A DNA stretch of 64,000 nt from Coniella vitis. Taxonomy: Eukaryota; Ascomycota; Sordariomycetes; Diaporthales; Schizoparmaceae. The DNA lies in NCBI GenBank assembly GCA_011317545.1, contig WUJK01000003.1, positions 310,001 to 374,000 on the forward strand, read 5' to 3'. The notes under the pieces are model-generated. The model made no database searches, was not told the DNA's origin, and saw only the letters and a program-made list of their open reading frames with translations. Both the position numbers and the translations under genes were made by a program. Shown in pieces: positions 35,054-46,189 of the stretch (position 1 is the first letter of the stretch; each line of letters opens with the position of its first letter).

Positions 35054-38000
35054 TTAACCAGACTCCGGAGGCTGATAATAGCCTTTGAACTGCTCCATTT
35101 CACACCATCCCAGATCTCGGACCAGCCCCCAGCAGTACAGCAACAAATCGGGGAATCGCGTCGTCCAATACAACAGGTACCCCTCGGGCAGTGACCCCAC
35201 CTTCTTTTGCAGCGCGTCTGGCATATCGAGGTAGTGATTGCGCTTATTGCGCAGCGCTCGTAGCAGGTCCAGTAGCCTCGACCCCGTGTACTTTCTCTGC
35301 TTGCCTAATGAATCGACAAACTCCTTGTGAAGTTTGCTTAGGAAGTCACCACTTTTGATAACGTGCGAGGAGCCGTCCTCGAGCTGCTCGAGCTCCCAGC
35401 TGGGCGGATCGCGCGGCTCTCTTTCAAATGCATCAGAGACATCGCAGAGGAAGAGGAGTCTGGTGCGCGCATCCCAAAAGAAGGGGTGCGCCAGAATCTC
35501 TTTGGTCTTGGGCCGTTCCTTGGGGTTGGCGCTGATCATGGTCCCGATGAGGTGCTTGGCTTCACAACTGTAATCTCCCAAGACATCGAGCTTGGCCAGG
35601 TTGTAGGTGCCCTTGCGTATATTGTACTCTCTCATGTACTTGTCGCCGCAATCAAATGGATGAGAGCCTTGGGTGAGAACATAAAAGAACACAATACCCA
35701 GAGAGAAAATATCGATGGATCTTGTCACTCGGCGATGCGTCACTTCCTGTCCCTGACTACCATGGTGACCACTGTGGGTTGAGCTTTCTGCAAACGTTGG
35801 ACCGCTCGAGGCTGGAGTTTCGTCATCTAGTAGTAGTTCGGGGGCTCGCCAGCCAGTCGTCCCCGCTGCATGCGCAGTAGTGGCACCAAATGAAGATTGC
35901 CCGCCCTCGAGCTTCTTGCACAGCCCAAAGTCTGACACCAGGATACGTGGTCGGCCTGTGTTACGATCCCTGGTAATCAATATGTTTTGCGGCTTCAAGT
36001 CGCGGTGCACTGCGTGTGATGTGTTAGGTTTTGATACACTGACGACTGGCAATACGAGCACTTACCAATCTGCAACGAATGCAGGTGATCCAAGCCCTTG
36101 GTGATCTGCTTCAAGACAGCCAAGGTGTCCTTGGCACCTGCTGCCGCCAGCTGCAGAAATTGTTGAGGTTTCTCCATGACATCGGCCAGGGAGGCTTCAC
36201 AAAGCTCGAGGGCGATGTAAATGAACTGGCCTCGTTCCAGTTGCGCGAAGTACTGAATTACATTCTGGTGGCGATCCACCTCTCGCAAGAGTCTCGTCTC
36301 CTGAGAGGCAATATCATAAAAGTCTCGCAGCATCCGCTTAACAGCAACTGGTCGGTCCTGCCACTTTCCAGCGTACACGACTGTGCCGTTGCTGCCGGTG
36401 CCTAGCTGCTGGTCCTCGTTCACTTCCAAACTCTCGTCAATGCGCAGGGTTGGATTAGAGACGTCTTCTGCCTCATATGGCAGGGTCTGTATATTTGGCT
36501 CCGGGATCGGGCTCCGGTTGCCAATGGATTTGGCTAGGTCCACGGCTTCATCCACGTCGTTGTCTGCAATGTCGCCAGCCGATACCTCGGGACTGAGTTT
36601 CTTCTTGCGGTGATTCTTGCCGCCACGACGGCCGCGGTGAGCCTTCTTCTTCTTCTCCGGCTGGACCTGTTCTTCTCCGTCGACAGGAGTAGTCTTGGCG
36701 CCTTCCTGCAAAATCTCTGCCACCAGTGGGGCGTCCGCAGCGGTTTTGGTAATCAAAGGCTCCTTTGGGCGTTCTGCGACGCCCTCTCCTGAAATGGTGT
36801 TCTTTTCTGTAGGCTGAACGTCAATCCGTTCTGATTCCGATTGGTCTGCGACGGATTCTTCCTCTACCTCCCGCTCGATGTCTTTGCGTTTGATATAATT
36901 CTGAGCATCTCTGACGAAGCCGCGCATGCCATCTCTGACAAAGCGGATAAATTCCTTGCGGTACACAATCAGTGCAATAGCGAGGATGAGCCAGATGGCA
37001 GGGTTGGTGAATAAATCGGTTGTGTGCTGAAGTGCATCCTGCGGCAGCTTTTTGACAAGATCAATGACGGTGCTGCTTGGTTCAGGGGCATCCACAGCCA
37101 ATGTTGGATTGTCTAACTCTTTGGCAGTGTCCTTGTCCTTGTGGTTGTTTGGCATCGTCTCTGGAAGTCCCGGGAGAGTGGGAAGAGAACGATGACTGGA
37201 TTTTGACCAGGTATTGTCGAGAAGATGCTGGCCCGGCAGAAGCTTAGCGAGCTGACTCATGCTCAGATGATCCTGAATTTCAAACAGCTCGGCTCGATTG
37301 ATGGGAGCCAAAGGTGCGTGGGTAATGAGCGGGTATGCACGGCCAGACATGGCAAACCAGTTTCCGCCAGTGTTGTTCAAGAAGACCTTGCTGTCTCGAC
37401 CTGGCTCTTGGTGCTCAAATGCCGGCGGTGGTGGCGGCTGAGGTAGGGCCACGAGTTTGGGATTGGCATCCTCATCATCATCCATGTAGGATCGAATAGG
37501 CTTGACGACGTCGAATGCCTTGGCGATGGGCGAGGAATAATACTGTACAAACGACTGGGAGCGGCCAGTATCACTCCCATATTCGAACGCATAAGCACGC
37601 CCGTCTGGTCGACTGGTGATGTAGAGCTTGTCTAGGGTCGACGAATATTGTCCGAGCAAGTCTTGATCAAACAGGTTGGGGGTCCACTCAGCGTACTTGA
37701 GGGTCACAATATGCGGACCTTGTGAGTGGCTGATGCCGACAGTGTATTCAGTACGACCCAGCGTAATGGTGCGCGAGTTGCATTCCTCCATGTCGAAGCC
37801 GGCCACAGCGTCGTGAGGACGAGCACATGTGAGCTGTTCATTGGCGGACGCGGTCGGACCAAACCACTTTATAGCGCGGCCGGTCGCTGCATCAAGGGTG
37901 AGCAGGGCCGTCTTCTTCTCTCCGGTGTAGGCGATACCAAGAGCATCATTGTTGCTAGGAGCGCCGCCAACCAGAGCCTTCATGGTGAGGCCTGTAGACA

Positions 38001-38736
38001 CAAGACCTTGGTCATCGCCAGGGGCCCACATGTAAATCTGGCCATCGTTTGTGGGCTCAACAGCCCAAATAGTTTCGTCGAGCACATGGCCGTTAGTACC
38101 TGGCGTGGATTTGTTAAGTCGGTGATGAATTGTTTCTACAACTGGCTGCCCAAGGGAAATGTGCCATCGCTCGCGGCCAGACTTGCGGTCGGTGGCATAT
38201 AAGTCTCCGTCGATGGTCGCCAAGAGAACAAAATCTTCCACTTCCCAATCCTCCAGTCGCCTGGTAGAGGGGGCTGCAACGGACAAGTCCGGAGCCGCAG
38301 CAGAAACAGCGCTCGCATCGGTAGAAACAAGGTCATGAAACGGGTCGAGGGTATCGTCACCTCGAAGAATAGGCTCGCGGTGAGCCTGGATGGGTTGGGA
38401 GTAGGTGGACTTTCTGCGCAGGGCAGCGTGCGGGGTCTGGACGAGGTCGTGCGTTAGGGCAGTCGCTGCAAGATTGCGTCTGACGCGGTCGGCCTCGATA
38501 GGGGAGTAGCCACCCTGTTGGTGCTGTTGGTGTTGGTTGTGCTGGCCCTTGAGCTCGAGGCCGTGTTCGGATGCATCAAAGGTAGGGGAGAGAGCGACGC
38601 GAGGATGCTGATCGAGCTGAGGATCAACCGCGCCGGTAACGGGTGCCCAAGGCAGCAGGAGAGCAGCAAGAGCCCATAGCTTCTTGCGTGGTTGGCCGAC
38701 GGACCGTCCCTCGGCGATGGGAGGCCGTCGTAGCAT
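35054..38736 (-). CDS. IRE1: Ire1 unfolded-protein-response kinase/endoribonuclease
   Basis: Two exons (38736-36066, 36009-35054) with a 56-nt intron give 1208 aa. Residues 1-36 contain a signal peptide (LWALAALLLPWAPVTGA). The lumenal sensor (about 150-480) has the beta-propeller-type sequence of Ire1 (FVLLATIDGDLYATDRKSG). A transmembrane helix is near 575-595 (IWLILAIALIVYRKEF), then a basic/acidic linker. The kinase (about 765-1065) shows the G-loop LGTGSNGTVVYAG, VAVKRM, catalytic HRDLKPQN (892-899) and DFG (917-919). The C-terminal KEN ribonuclease domain follows to the end (DFLSKLHKEFVDSLGK...). Ire1 senses unfolded proteins in the ER and splices the HAC1-type mRNA. The intron falls just before the HRD codon. 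Confidence 0.97.
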
Positions 38737-41722
38737 AATGTGGTGGGTGATGGACCGTCTAGGCGGAGCAGGAGAGAACCGAGTTCGACATTTGGGAGAG
38801 TGCGTTTGGTGGTGGAAGACGCCCGCTGCAAATTATTTGGAAGGAGTCGTGGACAGCACACAAAGACGCACACACAAGCAGGGCCGAGTCGGTGAATAGC
38901 AGCAGCAAGGGCCCTCTCAAGTGTGGATTTCGAGGAGGGGTTGATGCAGCAAGCCGAGACTGGGCGGCGGCGGCGGTGGGCACAAGAATTGGCCCACAGG
39001 GATTTTGGGCGGTTTTGTTGGCCTCAGACGCGCTTTGTTCCTTGTGCTTTGTCGAGGGAGAGCCGCTTCAAAGCTGTAGCACCCTCGGATGGAAGCTGAT
39101 CGGCAGCAGAGTCAACAAACAGGGCGTTGTCGACAGTGACCACAAAAGAGAAGTGGCGGGCTCCAGTGAGCTCTCGGGCTCAGGCTCAAGCGGACCCTCT
39201 ACACTCAGGCGAAGCCAGGCCAGGCTTAGGCAGGGCTTGGGTGTGAGGCTCGATTGAATGAACCTTTCTGTTTCGTTGTTGTCCTCGCAGTAGAGGAATG
39301 ACTGTCGAGGTAACCTGACCGTAATGAATGTTGTTGTTGTTGTCGCTGTTGTTGATGATGATGGATGATGAGCCCGAGTCCGCGTGGGCGATGGTTGTCG
39401 CGAGGAGAACGAGGAGTGGTGGATATTGATTAGCTGGCTGTGGAGAGGTTGAGGGATGCTGGAGAAAGGAAAAGAAGCAAGAGGAAAGGAAGGGCGCGGT
39501 TGTTGAGGCGGGGGCTTGGGGCATGGTGCATGGGGCTTGGCTTCGGGGGGCTAGGCCTGCTACCAGTGGACAGGCAGTCAGGGCTAGCCTGGCAGGCCTG
39601 GCTAGGGCAGACTGGCCACTGCCTGTCCTTGCTGCAACACTGGACGATCCCTTGGACCCCTGCTGCGCCATTCCGGGCAATACGGCAAACTTTACATGAT
39701 CCAAAAAGATGCGATTCCTATGTGATGCTGCAACTCGTACATCGCAGGCCGGTGGATTTGTAGCGCCGTCGTTACCGACGGATTTGTACCATATAGTATG
39801 TACTATGTATGCGGAACCATGTCGAAGATGGCCTTCTGCAACCGGCAAAAAGCATCGTCCCATTTTGCTTGTCCCACGCCCCTGGTTCGTGCAGGTTGGG
39901 GTGATCGCCATGCCACAGGGAAGGCGCGATTTGGTCTTTGCGCCAGCCCCCGGCCCCCACCTCCTGCTGTGCTGTGGTGCGGTGTAGTGCCTTGCGCTTG
40001 CCTCTCCAAAAAGCTCCCGTACCAGCCCTAGACACCGTTGGAAGTCACTGCTTGTTTCTTCTCTCGGTCGCCAATAGCCCTGGAATCATTGCCAGCCCTG
40101 CTGACTCTCGCACAATCCCCTCTTTCAAACCATCCCGCCCCTTCGTTGGTTCCCGCCAATAACCAGCCTCACCACGCTCTATACTAACAACCACCACGCA
40201 ACGCCCGTCAGTCAGCCATCAAGCCATCAGCCGCCATCAAGGTTGCTTCGGCCCAGCTGTCGAAGATCAGCATGCCATCCTAGTGGCGCGCCGAGCAAAG
40301 GGAGCAAAGTGACCGACCGTCTTAGGACTGTGCTGGCCATGACCCTACTCGTTTCACAATCTGCTGCTGCATCGGTCCACATCACCCCCTCCACTGGCTG
40401 TGCCTGGCCGATAGTCTGCATATATATTCAGGTGCGTCGTCCTCACCATTGCCATTGTCCGCGCGGCCGATGGCGCGCTTCTTGTTGCAGTTACCGGCTG
40501 GTGGCAGCTCCTGGCACCTGCATATGCCCAATACGTTTATGTACGTACATGGTATCCCAGCACTGCTTGCGCTCTTTTGGTTTGCGGGGAACGGATGCTG
40601 ATAATCGAGTGGCATTTTGCAGGGCATAATTTTTTTTTTCAAAAAAAAAATTAAATAAAAAATTTAGGGAACCCCTCCGGAATCCTTCGTTCTGCAAGGG
40701 GGTATGTGATGCCCTAGCCAAGCAGCTGCCAGACTCCCGTCTCGGCTAAGACTGCTTTCCATCATCATCATTCAGTGGCAACATTTGTCCGCATAGGAGT
40801 CGATAAGTAACGCAGCCAACGATCTAGCAATCATCTCAAGGCTGTGGATATTGGCAGATTGGTTACCACGCCACCACAACGCAACGGACTCTCGGGCTAA
40901 CAAATGCAGAATGGCATTTCTGCCGAGCCGAGGTGGATGTTATTGCTGGGCAGTTCGACGTCAAACCCAGCTTCCTTCTCGACGAGACAATCGAGAGACT
41001 GGATGTGCACAGGTTATGAAAGTACCCTCTTCCGACGATCAGCATTCGTCCACATTGTCCACGCACCCCGACAGATCAGCTCAGCCTATCACTGTACATC
41101 TTATGTCTTCTCCGCATTCTCCGTCTTTCTCTCCAGCAACCTCCTGCCCATCCGTTGCTTGACCAACCCTGGTACCGTCAAAGCATAGGCAGATTGGGCT
41201 GGGGCAGTAATACTCGTGAAAGAAAAAGTAATGCTTACGATCATGGATAAAAATTCGAATAAGCTAAGCCTCTTATAATATGCAGTACGCATGTGCTATG
41301 GCAAGCAACACTTGTGGCCCTCTTGCAGTCAGAAGACCACATATTGTAGAGGGATTTGCAACGATGCACTCGAGCCCTGACAATTTCTCGAGAGCAGAAG
41401 GCTAATCACGGCTGACTTACATACAGAGATGAACTCATTCGACAAGGGTTGCAGATGGCCAGACAGGTGTCCGTACTCGTGCTGAAACCTCACCTTGCGC
41501 ATTCACTACTACTACTCATGTATTCACTAGTCTTTACAAGGTATAAATCAATCCCTCACGATTTCAGCCCGGCTGTTGTATAATCAGCGGTTCTAATTGC
41601 TACCTCGAAATGGCCCACGAAATGCTAAAGCATAAGATCTTCAAATTCCAAACGCCATCTGACCATACAAAACGAGATACAAAAACCAAGCAGTAACATT
41701 TGCACGAAATCGAATAAACAAA
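38737..41722. other. 3-kb upstream region of Ire1
   Basis: No gene with domains or coding bias recognised between Ire1 and the GH16 gene, both minus strand. It contains a GTACTATGTA motif at 39800-39809 and an A/T hairpin at 40627-40653. Confidence 0.5.
40627..40653. repeat. perfect A/T inverted repeat
   Basis: TAA, about ten T, one C, about ten A, TTA: arms mirror each other around a single C. It is followed by further A/T-rich sequence to about 40665. It lies about 1.9 kb upstream of Ire1 and about 1 kb downstream of the GH16 stop. Confidence 0.8.
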
Positions 41723-43472
41723 TCAAGCCACAAACATCTTGGGAAGCCTCCCGTCAGCGCCCCGTCTCAGCTCGCAGACGCCTTCCCGGCTAGACTCGCA
41801 AGCGAAGCACTGAGATCCCTCGGCGTATCCAATGTCTCCATTTCCTGTCCGCTTTTCGGTGTGAACAAGGATATTTGACAGATCAGTCTGAGGAAGAGAC
41901 AGCACGGGAAAGGTTGCTCTCTTCGACTCTGTTGTATGCCCAGCTTCTCTCGAGACTTTTCCTTGCCTTTTCGCCTTGATTGTTGCAGTTGATGCACCTG
42001 CCAACCTGGTTGTGTTGAGCTGATATGGTGGCATGGACACGGACGCAAGGGACGCAGCACCTGGGGCAATAATTGGTGTCCCACTGCCGACTGGAGCCAT
42101 TGGATCCGGAACAGAATCTCCTGGCATATCATCAAATGGCATGCTCGAGGAAGAAGATGAGGTATCATTGTAAAAAGAAGTAGTTCGGTCTGTCGCATTC
42201 GATGAGCCCGTTCCAGTCAGGAATTTGCCTTTATCAGCAGCCGATTCTTGACTCTTCACGTTGTTCCATGCTCCCTCAACATCGTGCACGGCGCCATGGG
42301 CCATAGCCGAGATGCCACGCTTCTCACCATTTGGCCTCGACGGATTGGACGAACCCATGGTGTACACCTTGATGGAATTGAACAGCCAGTAGGCGTCTTT
42401 GAAAGCCTCGGGGTTGTTGGCAACATATTCGGCGCACGTGGCCGCCTTTGCCTTGCATGTAGAGTCACTCTCCCATGCTTGGCCCGCCCAATCGCCACAC
42501 AGTGCCGTGTTGATGGTAATGGCATGACCGTTGAAGTGTTGGGAAATGTCACAACCACCTCCACCTGTGAATTTGGCTATTGGCGTACCAAAACTGCTTG
42601 GGTCGATGGTCGACGACGACGACGACGACGAAGAGGAAGAAGACCGCTTGATCGCGCTGGGGATGGAGCTGCGTGACCAAAACCAGATGCTAATCGCTTC
42701 GTCAGTCCATTCCATCGCGTAGACGCCGCCCTGTGCGCTGTTGAAGCCTGCGCCGAAATTGGACGTCGACGTCCCTCTCTGCGAGCACCCCGTGTTGCCG
42801 TTGCCTGCGTTGCAGTCACCTAATCCGCTGTACCAGTTCGTGCCGGATGCTTGCCCGGTGTTGGTCATGGTGCAGCCTGGGCTTGTGTGGAGGGTCATTG
42901 CGTTGGTTGATTGGGAGTTCGCGCCCTCGATCACTGTGGAAAGGGATACATCAACGACAATTCAAGAGAGGATGTATGCAGTTTGAACAAGAATCACACA
43001 CAGCCAACTTACCATCAATCTCGCCATTGGCAGGCCACGAAGCCGTACCCCACGACCACAATGCAGGCCACGTCCCACATCCCACAGGCATATGCTCGAC
43101 ATCCGCCACCATGAGCATGGTCGTATACAGCTTTTTACTCTGCAGACGTACCGCTTTCCGCCCGCCGACCGAGTAATCGCCGCCATTGTACGAGGACACT
43201 GTCGCGTTATCAATGGTAGACTTTGTGTCGACGCCGAGTCGCACCTGGTTCTTGGTCGCGTCGACTGTTGCGAGCCCGGCCGAGGAGGCGTCGGGGCCGG
43301 AGACGTACGAGACGAACCCATGGGTGGGGTCCGGAGAGGTGAAGAAGTCGAAGGAGGAGAGGAAGTTTGTCGGGGTGTAGCTGTCTTGGAGGGTGTAGGT
43401 GGTTGGGGATGCTGCTGCTTGGGTGAAGAGTGGGAGGAGGGCTGCTAGGCCCAGGAGGGATGATTTTGCCAT
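41723..43472 (-). CDS. secreted GH16 beta-glucanase
   Basis: Two exons (43472-43013, 42933-41723) give 556 aa. Residues 1-21 are a signal peptide (MAKSSLLGLAALLPLFTQAA). The GH16 jelly-roll follows (about 25-340) with the catalytic signature GEIDVIEG at 150-157: nucleophile Glu151, Asp153 and acid/base Glu156. The intron splits this motif at the Val codon. Other family blocks: GCGTWPALWSWG, TNWYSGLGDCN, GGCDISQHFNGHAI and CGDWAGQ. This subgroup cleaves mixed-linked or beta-1,3 glucans outside the cell. A Ser-rich loop (SSSSSSSSSSS, from a CGA/GAC-type repeat near 42615-42650) lies within the domain. After residue 340 comes a 200-residue Ser/Thr/Pro-rich tail ending with a small Cys-containing segment (CFACESSREGVCEL); no GPI-anchor tail is visible. 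Confidence 0.9.
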
Positions 43473-44315
43473 TTCTTTTGATTTGTTTTGTGTGGGTGGT
43501 GAGATGTTGGGTGTATGTGAATGGACAATGAGAGCGGTGGGGGATATAAGAGATGCGGGCTTGGCGAGGATATCACGGCTCTTCAAATCCCCGACATTCA
43601 GTGACTGGACGAATTCTGTGGGATACTAACAAGCAAAGAAGTCGATTCAGCGTGTAGGGGCGAGAAGAGATGAGATGCTACTGAAGTGGGGTGTGTAGTG
43701 GACAAGTGGGTGAGCGGCATTGGTAACGGACCAGCCGTGACGACAGCAGGACAGGACCAGCTTGAGGAAGGTCTCCAAGAAGAAGAAAAGAAAAAGAAAA
43801 GAAAAGAACAAGGAAAAAGAGAAGAGCAAGGCGGAAAATGTCCCAGCCTTGACAGGGAAACAGAAGAAGAAGAGCAAAAGGATTCAACGACACTCAACCA
43901 CAACACTGCCAACGAGCTATAAACCTATATCGAAATAAGAAGGGTGAAAAACATGGAGGTTGGGAATAGGAAGACGCGCTGTCTTTTATTGATCAGAGCG
44001 AGCATCATTTCCAGTTATATTTGGCGGAATAGGCATCGGTAAAGATAGAATCTACAGTATTATGATCACTGGTGTCACAGTCGGGCCCTGCTATACGTAT
44101 ATAGGTTGAGTCTGAGAACAACACCATCGAAGTCAATGGTAGCACCGAAGGGGATGAAGTGATTTGGTCAGAGTGAAGTGGACAAGATAGGGAGAGCATC
44201 ATTGACTGATGCTCTAAAGTCATTCGTCATCTATGGAGGCATGGCATGACATGGCCCGGCCCGTGTTTCGAAAAGAGGAAGTTGGTGTGGGATATCTGCG
44301 ATTATTCTATCCATC

Positions 44316-44344
44316 ATCATCATCAGCAGCAGCAGCAGCAGCAA
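44316..44344. repeat. (CAT)n(CAG)n trinucleotide repeat
   Basis: About four CAT followed by seven CAG units in noncoding DNA. Confidence 0.85.
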
Positions 44345-45354
44345 ACATATTGGTACATATCTTTGGGCTACGATCGCCTCACCTAGAATAACCAAGAGTG
44401 TTTGACAGACTTGACCCATCTCATCGTCATTTCTAAATCCGTCTCCAGTGTCGATGAACCTGTCTCCAATGGCTGTTAAACTACAGTGAGTGGACAGCAC
44501 AGTGACCAAGCCATGGTGTATGTAGGAGGCCGTTGCTTCTATAAAGTGTGGTCGGGCCAGTAGCATGGCCATTTGCGTCGGTTGGTCGGGCCATTGCGGC
44601 TGATTCAATGACAAAAGGGGATATATACAGATTGAATATGATGGATGCCAATTCGGTGATTGGCAAATGGACAGGAAGCAGGGGGGGGGAAACGGCTCTT
44701 GTACGACTGCACACGTGGCGAAGTATCTGCCATATGAGGTTGCTCGGTCGCAGGACGGGCTCGGCCTCTGCCTGGGTCGTGGCAAGACTGGCAAGGCGAA
44801 GATGAATGTAACTTTGTTCATCCTACCTCGGTAGAGGGCAGGATGCTGTAGAACACCATACCTTTATGTCTGGGATGCTTTGGACCGTTTTTGGTCAAGG
44901 TGAATAATGATGATATAAAAAGTGCTGGACGCATTGGCATGTTAACAAGGTCGATTTTTTTTAATTTTTTTTTTCTTCATGGGGCTATATATATCTCAGA
45001 GATGAACACAAACCTATGACTCAGAAGAAAGATGCTCCCAGGTGCTCTTTAGACCTCGCTGTGTTGTGTGTGTTGGCCAGATGCTGCGAGGCCTTTCATA
45101 CCCTGGATACTTTCTCATTTTCTGACCCACCATTAGCGACAAGTCCTCAAACGCCAACTTCAATCGTTGTACATGGTGCATACGCAGTTTGCCTGTGCCG
45201 TACCGCAAACGCAGATGCTAACAATAGCAATATCGTCAGATCGTGCCGTCTTGCTTGGGCTCTCCCCGGGTGAGTTTCCCAGGCGTCCAATGGTTGTGGA
45301 TAGTGACTGAAAAATGGTTGGCTGATGATATACATAGTACACATTACATCGGAG

Positions 45355-45379
45355 CTGACTGACTGACTGACTGACTGAC
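45355..45379. repeat. (GACT)n microsatellite
   Basis: Six tandem copies of a tetranucleotide, directly readable, in noncoding DNA. Confidence 0.9.
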
Positions 45380-46189
45380 CTCCATCAGCTTTCCCCCAAT
45401 CTCGCCTGTGTTGCTGTGTACCTGGACAAGTGAGCAACCCACGAAGCGGAAAAACACCCGAATCCACTTACAGGTTGATGTGTGCCAGTGTGTGTCTGTG
45501 TCTCATTTGCTGCTGTTTGTAGGCAAGCTGCTGACCACTTGTGTGTGTGAAATGGTTTGGGTGAGGTGAGCCTGCTGTGGGGGCGTCGTTACGGAAGCGA
45601 AAAGCTGACATGGATTTTGATCAGAGGGCAACAAGTCGATAATATTAACAAAGGTACCGACCGGTACAAAGATAAACCCAGACTCAACTTCCTCATCAAG
45701 ACACACCTCCTTCCGACTAATCCGCCTACGTATTCAATATATATAGATATAGTCATCTAGACCAGACCCAAGTAGCTAGGTACTTGCTTGGTCAAGTATC
45801 TGATTCGGCGTTGATTGTATTGATTCACCTCCTTTGCTACTCGAGGCGTCTCGTTACGCGTTCGCGGTTTTATAATTATATCTTCTTATTCGGCAAGTTT
45901 TGATTTTCTTGTTTTTGATTCTTAATCCGCCCCCCCGGGGGGAAGCCCCTTCATCTCTCACCTTACCAACACACAACCGTCGTCAGATTGTCAGCCACCT
46001 GCATATAATCGTCTCGCGTGGATCACAAAGACGGTCTTTTGCCTTCGCTTAATCTCTTGCTCCGGCCTGCCACAGCCCTGGCTTATGTCACTACAGCCTC
46101 TTAGATGGACTATCCCTCGGATATGGTCATCTTCTTGAGGTATGAGCAAGGGGTAATCAACCAACACCCAATAAGCCAACTCAACAGAA

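Larger units (their letters stand above)
43473..46189. other. 2.7-kb intergenic region
   Basis: No convincing gene. It holds a polypurine tract (about 43769-43875), a CAT/CAG repeat (44316-44344), a (GACT)n repeat (45355-45379), T-rich DNA near 44955-44975, and a TACATAGTAC motif at 45331-45340. Confidence 0.5.

Noticed and set aside
39186..39911. 241-codon minus-strand ORF upstream of Ire1
   Set aside because: Starts with a non-standard codon context, has no domain or coherent codon bias, and overlaps repeat-like noncoding DNA.
44231..44821. 196-codon minus-strand ORF
   Set aside because: Contains runs of Leu and Met from CAG and CAT repeats read in another frame, and no domain; most likely chance.
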